From contig CADEDY010000014.1 of assembly GCA_902826215.1 (NCBI GenBank), forward strand, positions 27,859-91,858: DNA of 64,000 nucleotides. Reading direction: 5' to 3'. Origin of the DNA: an uncultured Bacteroidota bacterium (GTDB lineage: Bacteria; Bacteroidota; Bacteroidia; Flavobacteriales_F; PHOS-HE28). The position numbers were made by a program, and so were the translations under genes. Under the pieces are notes generated by a model. It did no database searches, was not told the DNA's origin, and saw nothing but the letters and a program-made list of their open reading frames with translations. Positions 7,078-14,511 of this stretch are shown piece after piece. The stretch's first letter is position 1, and each line of letters starts with the position of its first letter.

Positions 7078-9261
7078 ATGTCAACATCCCTTCGTCTCAC
7101 CATTTCGTGCCTGCTCGTGCTATGGGGCATTGCTTCCCAAGCTCAAGGCGGTAAGGCATTTTTGAAAGAGGGCGATGCTTTCCGGAAGGATGGACTCCTG
7201 GAGAAGGCCTTGGAGAAGTATGACCTAGCGATTTCGGTTGACCCTAAGTTCATCAAGGCCTACCAAGCCAGGGCAGAAGTGAACGACCTCCTTGGAAGGA
7301 AGGCAGCCGTGGCGCAGGACCGGCGGCACATTTCAGAACTCGATCCATCTGAGCCGCTTTTCGCGACAGAAGCCGCCAAGGCCTACTTGGAGATCGACAG
7401 CCCGGCGGTGGCCCGCGCCCTGTGCGACAAAGCATTGCTCGTAGATAAGAAGAACTTGGAAGCCTTTCTTACCCGGACGCGTGCCTGTTTGACCCTACAT
7501 GATCTGGATTGCGCGTCCAGTTCTTCCGATGAAGCCGTCGACCTGAAGGGTACCACCGATACCTATTACTTGCACGGCTTGGTGAGAACTGCTTTACGCG
7601 ACTACAAGACCGCTGAGGTGGACCTTGACCGGGTACTGGAATGGAATCACTTGTATGAGCCGGCCTACGTCGCTCAAGCGGAAGTTCAGCTTGCCTTGTA
7701 CGAACAATACTCCGGCTCTACCATGCAGATGCGCACGTTGGAGAAGGCCATTGACAAGTGCAGCACCGCGCTGCAATTGAATCCGCAAAGCACCGATGCT
7801 TTGTTCTGGCGCAGCAAGGCCTATGCATGCCAGAAGGAGTATGCCAAGGCCATCGATGACATCAGTCGTTGCCTGGCCTTGGGTCGAACGGACAATGCCG
7901 TGTATCATCAGCGAGCGTTGTACTACAGTGGGTTCGGGCAGTACCAGAACGCCGTGAACGACCTGAACAAGATCCTGCTCGAGGACCCCAAGATGGTGGA
8001 GAACCTGCTCCTGCGCTCCCAGTGCCATGAATCGAACTTGGACATGGAGGCAGCATTGAAGGACCTTGAGGCAGCGCAGAAGGCGATGGAAGGGGACCCT
8101 GCCTTCGGGCTTGAGGATCGCAAGCGGATCGAAGCCTCGCGCGCTCGGATCGCTCAGCAGGTCTTCGAGATGAATCGAGAAAGCAGTCCACCACGTTTGA
8201 CCGTGATCGAGCCCTACAGCAAGGACAGCGTAGCTCAGGTTTCCGCGTCTTTGTCGCACCTGAAGGTTTCCGGACACATTCTGGACAAGAGCCTGATCAA
8301 GGCGATCACCGTGAACGGCTCCAATGCCGAATACGAGAAGGAAGAGAAGGACCCGCAGTTCTTCACCTCAATTCCTTGGGGGCCAGTGGACAAGGAGATC
8401 GTCGTCCAAGCGGTGGACATCTACGACAACTTCACTTCAGTGGTGCTTCGGGTAGAACGCACCGAGGGTATTCCACCTGTCGTGAGGCTTACCTCGCCCG
8501 TTCCGGAGCCTGGTGAAGTCATTACGGTCAGCGCTGGAAAGGAGAGCGTGTTCATAGAGGGCAACGTGTCGGACGGATCGCTTATCCGACTCATCGCGGT
8601 GAATGGCATCAACGCCAGCTACGCGCCGGATCAATTGAACCCGGACTTCAGCATCAAGGTCGATATCAAGGACAAGGACCGATTCGTCGTTCGAGCAGAG
8701 GATCAGTTCGGGAACGGCACGGATAAGATCTATACGCTGGTGCGGAAGGCAGAACCCGTGGCCGTTGTGAAGCCGCCTGTCGAGACCAATATGACCAAGC
8801 CGATCACGACCACAGAACCGGTTGCAACCACGCGCAGCGGCAGCACGTGGGTGGTGCACATCGAGAATACGAACTACCGGAACTTCCCCGCGATCCAATC
8901 GTCCGCATCCGATGCCACCAAGATGCAGAAGGCCTTCGCTAACTATTCGATCGCCAAGACGATCTCCAAGAAGAACCTCACGAAGGAACAACTGGAGCGT
9001 TTCTTCAACATCGAGCTGCGCGATCTGGTCCGGACCAACAAGGTGGGCACGATCCTCGTGTGGTATTCCGGCCATGGAAAATCCGCCGGTGGCAAGGCCT
9101 ACTGGGTTCCCGTGGATGCCCGCAAGGAGGATATCTACAGCTACTTCAACTACGGCTCCTTGAAAGCCCAGATGCAGAACTACAGCGAGAGCGTGGACAA
9201 GACCGTGGTGGTCTCTGACGCGGCCGGTAGCGATGCTTCGTTCTACGAACTCACCCGATAG
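7078..9261 (+). CDS. Exported TPR protein with a caspase-fold domain lacking the catalytic cysteine
   Basis: The 727 residues begin with a signal peptide (ISCLLVLWGIASQAQ). TPR repeats follow (about 25-360, for example YDLAISVDPKFIKAYQARAE), then two similar beta-sandwich units (about 375-590, each with KAITVNGSNA or RLIAVNGINA), and a peptidase C14 p20-type domain (about 610-727). The catalytic His is kept as H666 in VWYSGHGK. The loop that should read D-A-C reads D714-A715-A716 (GCG GCC at 9220-9225), so the nucleophile is missing. The frame then stops after eleven more residues, where family members normally continue with the p10 part. It is therefore probably a non-catalytic, shortened caspase homologue acting in the periplasm or outer envelope. 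The cyclase gene starts 5 bp downstream, so the two are likely an operon. Confidence 0.85.
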   Translation: MSTSLRLTISCLLVLWGIASQAQGGKAFLKEGDAFRKDGLLEKALEKYDLAISVDPKFIKAYQARAEVNDLLGRKAAVAQDRRHISELDPSEPLFATEAAKAYLEIDSPAVARALCDKALLVDKKNLEAFLTRTRACLTLHDLDCASSSSDEAVDLKGTTDTYYLHGLVRTALRDYKTAEVDLDRVLEWNHLYEPAYVAQAEVQLALYEQYSGSTMQMRTLEKAIDKCSTALQLNPQSTDALFWRSKAYACQKEYAKAIDDISRCLALGRTDNAVYHQRALYYSGFGQYQNAVNDLNKILLEDPKMVENLLLRSQCHESNLDMEAALKDLEAAQKAMEGDPAFGLEDRKRIEASRARIAQQVFEMNRESSPPRLTVIEPYSKDSVAQVSASLSHLKVSGHILDKSLIKAITVNGSNAEYEKEEKDPQFFTSIPWGPVDKEIVVQAVDIYDNFTSVVLRVERTEGIPPVVRLTSPVPEPGEVITVSAGKESVFIEGNVSDGSLIRLIAVNGINASYAPDQLNPDFSIKVDIKDKDRFVVRAEDQFGNGTDKIYTLVRKAEPVAVVKPPVETNMTKPITTTEPVATTRSGSTWVVHIENTNYRNFPAIQSSASDATKMQKAFANYSIAKTISKKNLTKEQLERFFNIELRDLVRTNKVGTILVWYSGHGKSAGGKAYWVPVDARKEDIYSYFNYGSLKAQMQNYSESVDKTVVVSDAAGSDASFYELTR

Positions 9262-9266
9262 TCCTT

Positions 9267-12200
9267 ATGCCTTGGATACACTATAAGAACGCGGCTCGGA
9301 AATGCGTGGTCGTGAGCCTCGCCTTGTTCCTTGGTCTTGCGGCGCATGCCCAACGATACTTCTTTGAGAACGTTTCTGTGCAACAAGGCCTTGCTGCTTC
9401 CAAGGTATACGCTGTTGTACAGGATGGATTCGGGCTTGTTTGGGTCGGAACAGAAGCTGGCTTGGTACAGTATGATGGAAACACCGTGCGGAACTTCGGT
9501 ACAGCCGACGGAGTCGCTCGCAACGGCGCTCGTTCCTTGCTCGTGGACAAGGATGGACACCTGTGGGCAGGACACTTGGACGGGGGCTTGACCTATTACG
9601 ACGGGAGCGCCTTCCATTCACTGACCGTTGCCGATGGAATGACCAGTGCGATCACAGGGATCGCGCAAATGGCGGATGGTTCGATCTGGCTGGCCACGGC
9701 AGGCCATGGGGCGTTCCACTTCGATGGTGCCCCAGGGGATGGAAATCGTATCGAAGCCAAACAGTTCACAAAGGACGCGGATCTTCAACCCGTGCTTTTG
9801 AATGCAGTGCGCTTGACGGACGATCGCATTTGTTTCATCGAGGATCAAGGTGCGATCCGTGTTCTGGATCCATCGACAAAACACTTCATCGATCTCGATC
9901 TTCCCGGGTGGCACGGCCTGTTCGAATCATCGTCCTTGTTCCAAGACAGCAAGGGCAGTATGTGGATCGGTACTCGTGGTGGCGGTGCGTTCAGATTCGA
10001 GCAAGGGGCCTCGAAGCCTGTTCAATATTCACCTGCGAATGGATTGCCGAGCGGAACGGTCATGTGTTTCGGTGAGGATAGCGAAGGCCAAGTATGGGTA
10101 GGTACTTTCGATGGTGGGCTTGCATTGATCCAGAAGAACGGTATCCGCACCTTCAACAAGAACAACGGGTTGCATGCGAGTTTCATTCGCTGCATCGAAC
10201 GGGATCGTGAAGGCAATTTGCTCATCGGCACCAACGACAACGGTGTGGACATTTTCAAGGGCGATCGATTCGTGAGCTTCGGCGAACAAGATGGTCTTTC
10301 CGATCCGCAGGTATGGGCGGTTATGGAGGATGATGCAGGCAACACGTGGTTCGGTACGAACAGCGGGATCATGATCCTGAACGAAGGGCGAAATGGCTCA
10401 CGGATACGAACGGTCCGGACCCAAGATGCTCAGAACGGTACGGGCCTTTCGTCCAATGCGATCCGATCGTTCGAAGAGGATGACAAGGGCTATGTCTGGA
10501 TCGGAACAGATAAAGGGCTACACCGCTATGACCCGCGCACCGAAAGAGTTACACCGGAGGTAGAGGTGACCGGCTTACTGGCATTCAATTCTGTGACTGC
10601 TTTGGAAGTGGGGCAGCCCGGCGAACTTTGGGTGGGGGGACAGAATGGGTTGATCCGTTTCGTGCCGGGTTCTGGTTCGGTCCCGATCCGATACACCGAA
10701 GCCGATGGATTGGCAAGTGATAATATCGTCGCCATTTTCCGTGACTCCCACGGTACGATCTGGGTAGGTAGTACCGTAAAGGGCATCACGCGTATCGACA
10801 ATGGCCAGGCAAAGCCGGTGGATCTTGGGCGTGCATTTACCGCGACGGCATTCGTCGAGGATCAGGAGGGCCGCATCTGGGTGGGAACCGAAGGACAAGG
10901 GCTGATCGTTCTCAAGGATAACAAGCAAGTGCAACTTTTCACAACCACCGAAGGGTTGTTGGACAACCGGATCAAGGCACTGGGGATGGACGAGCATGGC
11001 CACGTTTGGATCGGTACCAACAAGGGCTTGAACAAGTGGCGGCCGAAGAAAGGTGGCTTCATCGCTTTTACCGAACGTGCTGGGTTCACGGGTATAGAAG
11101 TGAAGCCCAACGCAGTATGGACCACCAAAGCGGGTGATCTCTGGTTCGGAACGGCGAACGGTGCAACGCGTGTAGGCAGTGAGAAAGGGGCGGAGAAGGC
11201 CATTGCACCACTCGTCGCCATTCGCGGTTGGAAGGTGAACTTGGAGGACCGCACTACGAAGGAAGTACGCTTGGATCATAGCGAACGGAGCATCCGCATC
11301 GCTTATGGTAGTGTTTCATTGAGCGATCCTGCAGCCGTACGGTATCTCTACAAGCTGGATGGTCTGGATGAGGATTGGCAACCCATCACCAGTGAAACTG
11401 ATGCCTATTACCCAGCGCTTCCGCCGGGCAATTACACCTTCCAAGTGAAGGCCATGGATCGCTCCGGATTGTGGAGTGATCCACCTGCGGAGCTTGACTT
11501 CACGATCCTGCCTCCGTGGTATCGTTCATGGTGGTTCTATACGGCCTTGGCCGTTGCACTGGGTATCATCCTCTTCAGCTACATCAAGGTTCGCGAACGC
11601 CAGTTGAAACTTCGGAACCAAGTGCTGGAACGAAAGGTGGAGGAGCGCACCGCCGAGGTCGTCGCGCAGAGTAAGGAGATCGAGGGCCAGAAGGGGCAGA
11701 TCGAAGGCCTGCTGTTGAACATCCTGCCGAAGGAGATCAGCGAGGAACTCAAGGACAAAGGCAAGGCCACCGCGCGTAGACACGAGGCCGTCACCGTGAT
11801 GTTCACGGATATGAAAGGCTTCACCAAGGTGGCCGAGAAAATGACCCCGGAGCAGTTGGTGAATGAATTGGACGAGTGTTTCATCCAATTCGATGGCATC
11901 ATCGGGAAATACGGCATCGAGAAGATCAAGACCATCGGCGATAGCTACATGTGCGCCAGTGGTGTGCCTTCACCGGAGAAGTACCACGCCGTGAAGTCGG
12001 TCCTTGCCGCATTGGAGGTGCGGAACTTGATGGATCATTGGCATCGGGAGCGCACTGCGAAAGGAGAACAAGCCTGGGCGTTGCGCATCGGGCTGCACAG
12101 CGGTCCTGTCGTCGCTGGTGTGGTGGGCAAACGCAAGTTCGCTTACGACATCTGGGGCGACGCGGTGAACACTGCCAGCCGTATGGAGAGCAGTGGTGAA

Positions 12201-12422
12201 CCAGGCGAAGTCAACGTCAGTGGGGTCACCTTCGAACTCGTGAAGGATTGGTTCGTGTGTGAGCACCGTGGTGCGATCGAAGCGAAGAACAAAGGCCGCA
12301 TCGACATGTACTTCATCCGGCGCATCAAACCGGAGTTCAGTAAGGACGCTGCAGGAATGGAACCGAACGACGCGCTATTGGCGCGGTTGGGTATCACGCT
12401 ATTCGCTGAGGAGCTCGCGTAG
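9267..12422 (+). CDS. Membrane adenylate cyclase with periplasmic two-component-type beta-propeller sensor
   Basis: A signal sequence (VVVSLALFLGLAAHAQ) is followed by many Reg_prop propeller repeats (about 30-650, recurring GxVWVGTxxGL), a Y_Y_Y domain (about 655-745), one transmembrane helix (about 752-774, WWFYTALAVALGIILF), a coiled-coil linker (KVEERTAEVVAQSKEIEGQ) and a class III nucleotidyl cyclase domain (about 835-1020). The metal ligands are D848 (VMFTDMKGF) and D892 (TIGDSYM). The base-selecting pair is K888 and D961 (EKIKTIGD, AYDIWGD), the adenylate rather than guanylate type. N968 and R972 (NTASRME) complete the site. It should convert ATP to cAMP in the cytosol in response to a periplasmic ligand. 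The architecture is that of hybrid one-component propeller sensors with a cyclase in place of the kinase. The last 24 bp overlap the convergent Nudix gene. Confidence 0.92.
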   Translation: MPWIHYKNAARKCVVVSLALFLGLAAHAQRYFFENVSVQQGLAASKVYAVVQDGFGLVWVGTEAGLVQYDGNTVRNFGTADGVARNGARSLLVDKDGHLWAGHLDGGLTYYDGSAFHSLTVADGMTSAITGIAQMADGSIWLATAGHGAFHFDGAPGDGNRIEAKQFTKDADLQPVLLNAVRLTDDRICFIEDQGAIRVLDPSTKHFIDLDLPGWHGLFESSSLFQDSKGSMWIGTRGGGAFRFEQGASKPVQYSPANGLPSGTVMCFGEDSEGQVWVGTFDGGLALIQKNGIRTFNKNNGLHASFIRCIERDREGNLLIGTNDNGVDIFKGDRFVSFGEQDGLSDPQVWAVMEDDAGNTWFGTNSGIMILNEGRNGSRIRTVRTQDAQNGTGLSSNAIRSFEEDDKGYVWIGTDKGLHRYDPRTERVTPEVEVTGLLAFNSVTALEVGQPGELWVGGQNGLIRFVPGSGSVPIRYTEADGLASDNIVAIFRDSHGTIWVGSTVKGITRIDNGQAKPVDLGRAFTATAFVEDQEGRIWVGTEGQGLIVLKDNKQVQLFTTTEGLLDNRIKALGMDEHGHVWIGTNKGLNKWRPKKGGFIAFTERAGFTGIEVKPNAVWTTKAGDLWFGTANGATRVGSEKGAEKAIAPLVAIRGWKVNLEDRTTKEVRLDHSERSIRIAYGSVSLSDPAAVRYLYKLDGLDEDWQPITSETDAYYPALPPGNYTFQVKAMDRSGLWSDPPAELDFTILPPWYRSWWFYTALAVALGIILFSYIKVRERQLKLRNQVLERKVEERTAEVVAQSKEIEGQKGQIEGLLLNILPKEISEELKDKGKATARRHEAVTVMFTDMKGFTKVAEKMTPEQLVNELDECFIQFDGIIGKYGIEKIKTIGDSYMCASGVPSPEKYHAVKSVLAALEVRNLMDHWHRERTAKGEQAWALRIGLHSGPVVAGVVGKRKFAYDIWGDAVNTASRMESSGEPGEVNVSGVTFELVKDWFVCEHRGAIEAKNKGRIDMYFIRRIKPEFSKDAAGMEPNDALLARLGITLFAEELA

Positions 12423-13028
12423 TTCCGCGATCATCAAGGCGGTCGCACCCCACACGGTTTCGCCGTCCACATCGAAGTAGGGGATCTCCACACTTCCACC
12501 CATCACTTGGATGTATTGCTGCTTGCGCTTCAGGATATCCGCGCGCAACAATGTCGAGAGCGGGACTTCGATCAAGCGCGCTACTTCAGTTGGATCAGGG
12601 ATCCACGGACCGATCCGCTCTGCGTAGCCGACGAACGGTGTAACGAGCATTCGGCTGGGTGGAATATACACAGGGCTTAATGCCCCGAGCACATCCACTT
12701 TGCTGGTCTCAGCTCCTGTTTCTTCTTGGAATTCACGCAAGGCAGTGTGGAGCAGGGAAGGATCCTCCACTTCGCGCTTTCCACCGGGAAAGGACACCTG
12801 CGCACTATGCACGCCATCGTACGTTGGACGTAGCATCAGCAAGGCATGGAGCACTTCGGCCTTCGGGTAGATCAAGGCCAATACGGCGCTCTCCCGTGGT
12901 GGCGGATCCTGTGCTCTCGCGCGTTCAATGTCGAGTCGCTTGTAGCCTGAGAGTTCGAGGAAACGATCATGACCGGGTAGTGCATGCTTCAATCCCGTGC
13001 GAAGCCGCTCTTTGATCGCGGAATTCAT
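12399..13028 (-). CDS. Nudix hydrolase, CoA-pyrophosphatase type (NudL-like)
   Basis: This 209-residue protein has the Nudix box at 81-106 (PGGKREVEDPSLL, then REFQEETG at 98-105). The preceding segment ALLMLRPTYDGVHSAQVSF matches the LLxxRxxxxxxHxGxxxFPGG pattern of coenzyme A pyrophosphatases of the NudL/YeaB/PCD1 group. It probably hydrolyses CoA or an acyl-CoA to phosphopantetheine and ADP. The substrate is inferred from that motif. Its start overlaps the stop of the upstream lipoprotein gene by 4 bp, so they are translationally coupled. Its 3' end overlaps the convergent cyclase gene by 24 bp. Confidence 0.85.
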   Translation of the reverse strand: MNSAIKERLRTGLKHALPGHDRFLELSGYKRLDIERARAQDPPPRESAVLALIYPKAEVLHALLMLRPTYDGVHSAQVSFPGGKREVEDPSLLHTALREFQEETGAETSKVDVLGALSPVYIPPSRMLVTPFVGYAERIGPWIPDPTEVARLIEVPLSTLLRADILKRKQQYIQVMGGSVEIPYFDVDGETVWGATALMIAELRELLSE

Positions 13029-13516
13029 GACTTCGCTTCGGTCAGCTCCTGCAGGAGGGTACGCGCTTCCTCTTTGTAGGTGTGTGCCGGCCCATCAACG
13101 ATGGCTTGCGCTCCCTTCCGTGCGCGATCCAATTGATCGCTGCACACCCAGCACACCACCCTATACCATTCGATCTGGTCGTCGTACTGCAGGATATTGC
13201 TGCGCTGCAAGTGGTCCAATTGCAATTCGGCTTCGTACGGTTCGCCCAAAGCCAGGTAGGAGCAAGCGAGGTAGATGTACGGCGTGAGGTCAGCGCGTTG
13301 CACTTTCAGGAAAGGGACGAATCCATCCCGTGCTCCAGCATAATCGCCTTTCGCATACAAGGCCATGGCATCCAAGTACGTCGCATTCAAATTCGTCCGT
13401 GTTCGTTGACTGATCAGGTCCGGATAGGGTTCGAAGGTCCGTTCACACAAGGTCCGATCTTCCGAACCACCCGTGCATCCAACACCAAGCACCAGGATCA
13501 AGCACCACTTCCACAT
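13025..13516 (-). CDS. TPR-like lipoprotein, unknown function
   Basis: The 163 residues start with a short hydrophobic signal and a probable lipobox cysteine (LVLGVGC|TGG; position -3 is Gly, so the box is imperfect). Two degenerate TPR-like helices pairs follow (YLDAMALYAKGDYAGARDGF and PYIYLACSYLALGEPYEAEL). It is likely an envelope scaffold protein. A TACATTTG -7 box ends 6 bp upstream of the ATG, so this gene and the Nudix gene may be transcribed separately from the lepB genes with an almost leaderless mRNA. Confidence 0.7.
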   Translation of the reverse strand: MWKWCLILVLGVGCTGGSEDRTLCERTFEPYPDLISQRTRTNLNATYLDAMALYAKGDYAGARDGFVPFLKVQRADLTPYIYLACSYLALGEPYEAELQLDHLQRSNILQYDDQIEWYRVVCWVCSDQLDRARKGAQAIVDGPAHTYKEEARTLLQELTEAKS

Positions 13517-13521
13517 GCTTG

Positions 13522-13529
13522 CAAATGTA
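13522..13529 (-). promoter_or_regulatory. Putative -7 promoter box TACATTTG
   Basis: The box matches the Bacteroidota consensus TAnnTTTG exactly on the minus strand, in the 17-bp gap after the upstream lepB gene. Its end is 5 bp from the ATG at 13516, which predicts a transcription start at or next to the start codon. No good -33 element was found. Confidence 0.45.
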
Positions 13530-13533
13530 CCGG

Positions 13534-14469
13534 CTACAAGGGTGTCCAGTCCCTACCGCTCCGCACGCCATCCACGCCTTTGCCCCAAAGCAACAAGCCC
13601 GCTCGGCCCGTGACGTGGTCCTGTGGTACGAAACCCCAATACCGCGAATCCGCGCTGTGGTGGCGGCTATCACCAAGTACGAAGTAGTAGTCGTCCTCGA
13701 CCACGTAGTTCGTCAAAGGCTCGCCATCGATCGTCAGTGCATTCTTGTCCACGCCCAACGTATGGCCTTCGTACATGCTGATCAACCGGTCATAGAGCGG
13801 AATGTTGTCCACGTTGATCCGGAGGGTATCGCCCTTGGCAGGTACTCGGACCGGTCCGAAATCGTCACCATTCCATGGATATCTTGGACTGTACGGGAAA
13901 ATGTGCCGAAGCGGTGCAGTGGCCAACCTCATCGGATCGGCATGGAGCACATAGGGCAGACGTTCGATCTCTTCCGCGAGTTCTGGATTCAATGGCAACT
14001 CTACGGTTGAACGGCCTGCTTGCCTGAAATAGGAGGGAAGGCACAATCGGTTCAAGAGGCTATCGGCCATTCCCGGAGATCGTAGCTGCACCACATAGGC
14101 GTGCGTGGCTTGCGTTGGATCCGGAACGGATCTTCCGTTCACGAAGAGCTCGCCGTGCTTCAATTCAACTCGATCACCTGGCCCACCTGCGATGCGTTTC
14201 ACGAGCAATGGCCGCTGCATCATGGGCAAAGCGTCCTTCAATGGATCGCGGAAGACGACCAGATCGCCCCGTGAAAGTCCGGTCCAAACCGGCCAACGTT
14301 CCACAAGAACCAGGTCGCCAGGACGCAGCGTTGCGAACATGCTGGTGCTTTCCACGATCACCCAGCGCACCACGAACACATGCAACACCGCCAACAGTAT
14401 CAGGGCAAGCACGAAGGCTTTGAGCCATTCGTTCAAGGCTCTCCAACGTGCTTCGAGGACGGTGAACAT
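13534..14469 (-). CDS. lepB: Signal peptidase I (second, shorter copy)
   Basis: This 311-residue type I signal peptidase has one N-terminal transmembrane helix (about 17-36). The catalytic Ser/Lys dyad is S43 (VESTSMFATLRPGDLVLV) and K91 (LLVKRIAGGPGDRVE). The C-terminal box E (GDSRHHSADSRYWGFVPQDH) is present. It removes signal peptides at the outer face of the inner membrane. It lies 42 bp downstream of a larger lepB on the same strand. The tandem copies are clearly diverged, so this is an old duplication or division of labour rather than a recent copy. Both copies have intact catalytic residues. Confidence 0.93.
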   Translation of the reverse strand: MFTVLEARWRALNEWLKAFVLALILLAVLHVFVVRWVIVESTSMFATLRPGDLVLVERWPVWTGLSRGDLVVFRDPLKDALPMMQRPLLVKRIAGGPGDRVELKHGELFVNGRSVPDPTQATHAYVVQLRSPGMADSLLNRLCLPSYFRQAGRSTVELPLNPELAEEIERLPYVLHADPMRLATAPLRHIFPYSPRYPWNGDDFGPVRVPAKGDTLRINVDNIPLYDRLISMYEGHTLGVDKNALTIDGEPLTNYVVEDDYYFVLGDSRHHSADSRYWGFVPQDHVTGRAGLLLWGKGVDGVRSGRDWTPL

Positions 14470-14511
14470 CGGTTCTGGATCGCGTCAATGCAAGCGCATT
14501 GAACGATGCGA

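Noticed and set aside
9200..9300. Simple frameshift to explain the short caspase domain
   Set aside because: Neither of the other two frames continues with caspase-like sequence, and the next gene's start and signal peptide follow immediately.
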